In this document: piece by piece, positions 6,528 through 8,983 of the stretch
Layout: each line of letters begins with the position of its first letter
Position numbering within the stretch: position 1 is the stretch's first letter
Source: Muribaculaceae bacterium
GTDB lineage: Bacteria > Bacteroidota > Bacteroidia > Bacteroidales > Muribaculaceae
Assembly: GCA_029062725.1 (NCBI GenBank)
Contig: JAIDPP010000036.1
Location: 1 to 8,983, forward strand
Direction: 5' to 3'
Length of the DNA stretch: 8,983 nt
The notes under the pieces: generated by a model
The model's database searches: none
Seen by the model: the letters and a program-made list of their open reading frames with translations, nothing else
What the model was told of the DNA's origin: nothing
Made by a program: the position numbers and the translations under genes

Positions 6528-7391
6528 ATGGCAAGCTCACCATCGCACATACTGGGAGAAATAATCGGGAATTTTTTTGAGGATGTCATGAAATCCCCTA
6601 TCAGAAAACTATGCCGGAAATACAAGGTTTATTTTGACACCATTGGACTTAGACCTGCGAGACCAACAAAGAAAATTTCCTGGATAGATATCAATGGAAG
6701 CAGTCATGACCTTGACTATGTGATTGAACGGAATGGCACTCCAAATAAAATCGGTACCCCTATTGCATTTATTGAAGTGGCATGGAGACGTTACACAAAA
6801 CATTCAAAAAATAAAGCTCAGGAAATTTCAGGGGCACTCCTCCCTATTGTTGAAAAATACAAGGAGTTTGCGCCTTTTAAAGGTGCTATCTTAAGCGGAG
6901 TATTCACAGAATCATCCATTAGACAATTAGAAAATCAGGGCTTTCATGTGCTGTATATACCTTTCGATAAAATTACCGACTCTTTTAAAAAATTCGGAAT
7001 AGATATCTTCTTTGACGAGACCTCTACGGAAAAAGAATTATCGGAAATCATAGACCGTATCAAGCGATGTAAAGAATTAGATAAAATCGGTAAAGAGTTG
7101 TTAAAGGCTAATAAAAAAGAAATCGCTCTTTTTATCAATGCGTTAGAATTATCCATAAAAAGACAGATAGATTATATTTTCGTTCTTCCTCTGCACGGCA
7201 AGGAGATGCGTTTTGACAACTTGGACTCCGCTATCTCTTTCATTAAAAAGTATTCCGAGATTCCGGAAGATGCAATCATAGACAGTTATGTTATCGGTAT
7301 ATTATTTAATGATGGCTCACATATCAACTGTGTTTTCAAGGATAAGGAAATGGCAATTGATTTCTTAAATAGGAACGTCACTGTAAATTAG
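6528..7391 (+). CDS. Putative type II restriction endonuclease, PD-(D/E)XK-like
   Basis: A 287-residue, Lys- and Ile-rich soluble protein with no signal peptide or membrane segment, 4 bp after the methyltransferase gene. That position, and a block resembling a nuclease core, identify it as the likely restriction partner. HDLDYVIERNG (60-70) is followed by IAFIEVAW (79-86) and RRYTKHSKNKAQEI (87-100). D61 or D63 and E83 could be the metal-binding acids of a PD-(D/E)XK fold. The usual Lys two residues after Glu is Ala85 here, so K91, K94 or K96 in the following helix may replace it. Residues about 104-165 look like the rest of an alpha/beta core. Residues 165-287 are helical and then mixed, of unknown role, perhaps DNA recognition or dimerisation. 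A run of seven T lies at codons 15-17. No close family can be named from the sequence alone. A different DNA-acting partner is the main alternative. Confidence 0.62.
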   Translation: MASSPSHILGEIIGNFFEDVMKSPIRKLCRKYKVYFDTIGLRPARPTKKISWIDINGSSHDLDYVIERNGTPNKIGTPIAFIEVAWRRYTKHSKNKAQEISGALLPIVEKYKEFAPFKGAILSGVFTESSIRQLENQGFHVLYIPFDKITDSFKKFGIDIFFDETSTEKELSEIIDRIKRCKELDKIGKELLKANKKEIALFINALELSIKRQIDYIFVLPLHGKEMRFDNLDSAISFIKKYSEIPEDAIIDSYVIGILFNDGSHINCVFKDKEMAIDFLNRNVTVN

Positions 7392-7406
7392 ACTGTTTTT
7401 ACACTG
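7379..7406 (+). terminator. Weak imperfect hairpin at the end of the nuclease gene
   Basis: CACTGTAAA (7379-7387) can pair with TTTACACTG (7398-7406) at eight of nine positions, with a C-C mismatch at the third. The loop is ten bases and contains the stop codon (TAG, 7389-7391). A partly T-rich stretch (CTTAGTTTTG) follows. It could end the restriction-modification transcript just before the meaB promoter, but the stem is AT-rich and weak. Confidence 0.3.
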
Positions 7407-7411
7407 CTTAG

Positions 7412-7443
7412 TTTTGTGATATCAGCAAATACCCTTATCTTTG
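7412..7443 (+). promoter_or_regulatory. Bacteroidetes-type promoter of meaB
   Basis: TTTTG at 7412-7416 fits the -33 element, and TATCTTTG at 7436-7443 is an exact match to the -7 consensus TAnnTTTG. The spacer is 19 bp, as expected for the main sigma factor of this phylum. Transcription would begin near 7450, giving a leader of about 35 bases before the ATG at 7486. The leader shows no Shine-Dalgarno site. Confidence 0.72.
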
Positions 7444-7485
7444 TCTAAACTTTCTTCCTCAACCAATCAAAAACCTTAAATACGC

Positions 7486-8583
7486 ATGGAACATCCCGAA
7501 AACAATAAGGAATATAAAGGCCTTCAGGTGAATGAGGGCGTCAAGTCGCAACCGAGTGTCAACCCCTACCGGCAGCCGCGAAAGAAGAAGCCGGAACTTT
7601 CGGCCGCAGAATATGTGGAAGGAATCCGCAAGGGGGATATCAGTATTCTGGGCCGTGCGGTGACGCTTGTGGAAAGTGTGGCCGACAAGCATCAGGCTCT
7701 CGCACAGGAAGTGATTGAGAAGTGTCTCCCCTATTCGGGAAATTCACGGCGCATAGGTATCACGGGAGTCCCCGGAGCCGGGAAATCCACCTCCATCGAT
7801 GTCTTCGGCCTCCATGTGCTCCGTCAGGGAGGTAAACTGGCTGTACTGGCCATAGACCCCAGCAGCGAGCGCACCTCCGGAAGTATCCTCGGCGACAAGA
7901 CCCGTATGGAGAAACTCTCACTCCATCCCGAAGCCTTCATCCGACCTTCCCCTTCGGCCGGTTCGTTGGGAGGAGTGGCGCGTAAGACGCGCGAGACTAT
8001 CGTGCTCTGCGAAGCGGCCGGTTATGACAATATATTCGTCGAGACCGTAGGAGTGGGTCAGAGCGAGACTGCCGTACACTCGATGGTCGATTTCTTCCTC
8101 CTCATCCAGCTCGCCGGCACAGGCGACGAGCTTCAGGGAATCAAGCGCGGAATAATGGAAATGGCCGACGGTATCGTGATCAACAAAGCCGATGGCGACA
8201 ACATAGACCGTGCGAACCTCGCGGCCGCACAGTTCCGCAATGCACTCCATCTCTTCCCTCCTACACCGAGCAAATGGGTGCCCGAAGTGGTGACCTACAG
8301 CGGATATTATGAGCTAAATATCGACAAGGTCTGGGATATGATCGACCGATATTTCAAATATGTAAAGGAGACCGGATATTTCGAGCGCAAACGCAACGAG
8401 CAGGCAAAATACTGGATGTTCGAGACCATCAACGAACAGTTGCGCGCCGATTTCTACCGCCGCCCCGAGATACGCGCTCTACTGGAGCAGAAGGAGATCA
8501 GGGTGCTCAACAACGAACAATCCTCCTTCACCGCAGCACACGACGTTCTCGACCAGTATTTCCGTATGCTGCGCGCGGAGTAA
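7486..8583 (+). CDS. meaB: Methylmalonyl-CoA mutase-associated GTPase MeaB
   Basis: A 365-residue cytoplasmic G3E-family P-loop GTPase (MeaB/ArgK/MMAA). It gates cofactor loading and protects and reactivates the adenosylcobalamin-dependent methylmalonyl-CoA mutase, which serves the succinate-propionate route in Bacteroidales. The Walker A loop is GVPGAGKST (94-102). IDPSS (123-127), SGSILGDKTRM (131-141), ETVGVGQSE (186-194) and the base-specificity motif NKAD (233-236) all fit the family. Residues 1-38 are a polar, Pro- and Lys-rich leader lacking in the shorter E. coli form but, as I recall, usual in Bacteroidetes. The C-terminal region (about 275-365) is helical and fits the dimerisation arm. 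The gene has its own consensus promoter. The mutase genes are not in the window. The following lipoprotein gene starts 24 bp downstream. Confidence 0.96.
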   Translation: MEHPENNKEYKGLQVNEGVKSQPSVNPYRQPRKKKPELSAAEYVEGIRKGDISILGRAVTLVESVADKHQALAQEVIEKCLPYSGNSRRIGITGVPGAGKSTSIDVFGLHVLRQGGKLAVLAIDPSSERTSGSILGDKTRMEKLSLHPEAFIRPSPSAGSLGGVARKTRETIVLCEAAGYDNIFVETVGVGQSETAVHSMVDFFLLIQLAGTGDELQGIKRGIMEMADGIVINKADGDNIDRANLAAAQFRNALHLFPPTPSKWVPEVVTYSGYYELNIDKVWDMIDRYFKYVKETGYFERKRNEQAKYWMFETINEQLRADFYRRPEIRALLEQKEIRVLNNEQSSFTAAHDVLDQYFRMLRAE

Positions 8584-8607
8584 TATATTTTATCGTTAAA
8601 AACAGTC

Positions 8608-8983
8608 ATGCTATCCATAAACCGCCAGAACTCTCTCCGGCAGTTACTTCCTCTCTTCCTCCTGATTATCGCCATTGCCGGCTGCGGCCGCAAGGAACGG
8701 CTATACCCTTTCGGATGGACAAAGACCGACCCGGCTTTCGATTCCCTGACAGTCAGGACAGAATACGCCTTTCTCGAATTCGAGCCTGACAGCGTAATCG
8801 AAGCAAATGTCGAGAAGATGAAACGTCTTGCCGACGCCGATCCCTCAATGCCGGAGAAAATGTCGCGCTATCACTACTGGCACGCCCGGCTGCGGTTGCG
8901 TCATGTGGAGATAGATGAGGCGATGGATGAATTCCTTGTCAGTCTGGCAATGACCGATTCAGCACGTTTCCCTTATGATGTGG
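8608..8983 (+). CDS. Putative lipoprotein, N-terminal part (3' end outside window)
   Basis: An open frame starts at the ATG at 8608 and continues without a stop to the window edge (125 complete codons). The N-terminus is a lipoprotein signal: R6 and R11, a hydrophobic core LLPLFLLIIAIAG (13-25) and a lipobox ending in C26, so the mature protein should be lipid-anchored in the envelope. The mature part is charged and largely helical (about 57-120). It contains DSL, DSV and DSA tripeptides of the D-(S/T)-aliphatic kind seen in O-glycosylated Bacteroides exoproteins. The helical pattern with Tyr, Trp and His-Ala-Arg would fit a TPR-like region, but I do not recognise the family. It lies 24 bp after meaB and may be co-transcribed. 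Confidence 0.78.
   Translation, partial: MLSINRQNSLRQLLPLFLLIIAIAGCGRKERLYPFGWTKTDPAFDSLTVRTEYAFLEFEPDSVIEANVEKMKRLADADPSMPEKMSRYHYWHARLRLRHVEIDEAMDEFLVSLAMTDSARFPYDV

Larger units (their letters stand above)
5210..7411 (+). other. AT-rich restriction-modification islet
   Basis: This interval contains only a DNA methyltransferase and a putative nuclease. Its composition differs sharply from both sides: the 60-base line at 6181 has 21 G+C and that at 7081 has 16, against 35 at line 2401. Arg codons AGA and Leu codons TTA become common inside it. The left edge falls at or just after the DUF1573 stop codon, and the right edge lies before the meaB promoter. I see no integrase, transposase, inverted terminal repeats or convincing direct repeats at the edges. 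Horizontal gain as a small cassette, perhaps by homologous exchange at flanking core genes, is inferred. Confidence 0.7.

Noticed and set aside
5210..7485. Target-site duplication or terminal inverted repeats around the islet
   Set aside because: The best shared word I found at the two edges is CAATCA, which is too short to mean anything.
8584..8591. TATATTTT as a promoter for the lipoprotein gene
   Set aside because: One mismatch to the consensus, no -33 element, and the base composition makes such a match likely by chance.

Overview
The window looks like a chromosomal segment of a Bacteroidales bacterium, plausibly from a Muribaculaceae-type gut lineage (inference). The evidence is a DUF2723 (GT117/TMEM260-type) membrane glycosyltransferase, secreted DUF1573 proteins, a MeaB GTPase with a Bacteroidales-style N-terminal leader, a lipoprotein, weak or absent Shine-Dalgarno sites at most starts, and one very good Bacteroidetes-type promoter (TTTG-N19-TAnnTTTG). 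Every gene I can support is on the + strand.

Left part (1-5209, GC-rich; one sampled 60-base line has 35 G+C). This holds the 3' end of a family 4-type glycosyltransferase, whose end overlaps the start of an 1111-residue DUF2723 protein. After an 87-bp gap containing a two-tier hairpin and short tandem repeats come two DUF1573 genes: a 131-residue secreted single-domain protein and a 358-residue protein with one canonical and two degenerate Ig-like domains. The group suggests envelope glycosylation and periplasmic or surface proteins. Several D-(S/T)-aliphatic tripeptides, resembling the Bacteroides O-glycosylation sequon, occur in the exported proteins.

Middle part (about 5210-7411, AT-rich; two sampled 60-base lines have 21 and 16 G+C). 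This is a compact two-gene restriction-modification islet. It encodes an amino-methyltransferase with DPFVGSGT and TSPPY motifs, then, 4 bp later, a putative PD-(D/E)XK-like restriction endonuclease with an altered active-site signature. There is no integrase, transposase, controller gene or obvious target-site duplication. Composition, codon use and an unusually strong Shine-Dalgarno site point to horizontal acquisition. It is the most interesting accessory element here.

Right part (7412-8983, GC-rich again). A consensus Bacteroidetes promoter drives meaB, the GTPase chaperone of B12-dependent methylmalonyl-CoA mutase (succinate/propionate metabolism). A lipoprotein gene follows and runs off the window. 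No RNA genes, CRISPR arrays, IS elements or origins were seen. I did not find a clearly new multi-gene system; the best candidates for novelty are the motif layout of the methyltransferase and the active site of its partner nuclease.
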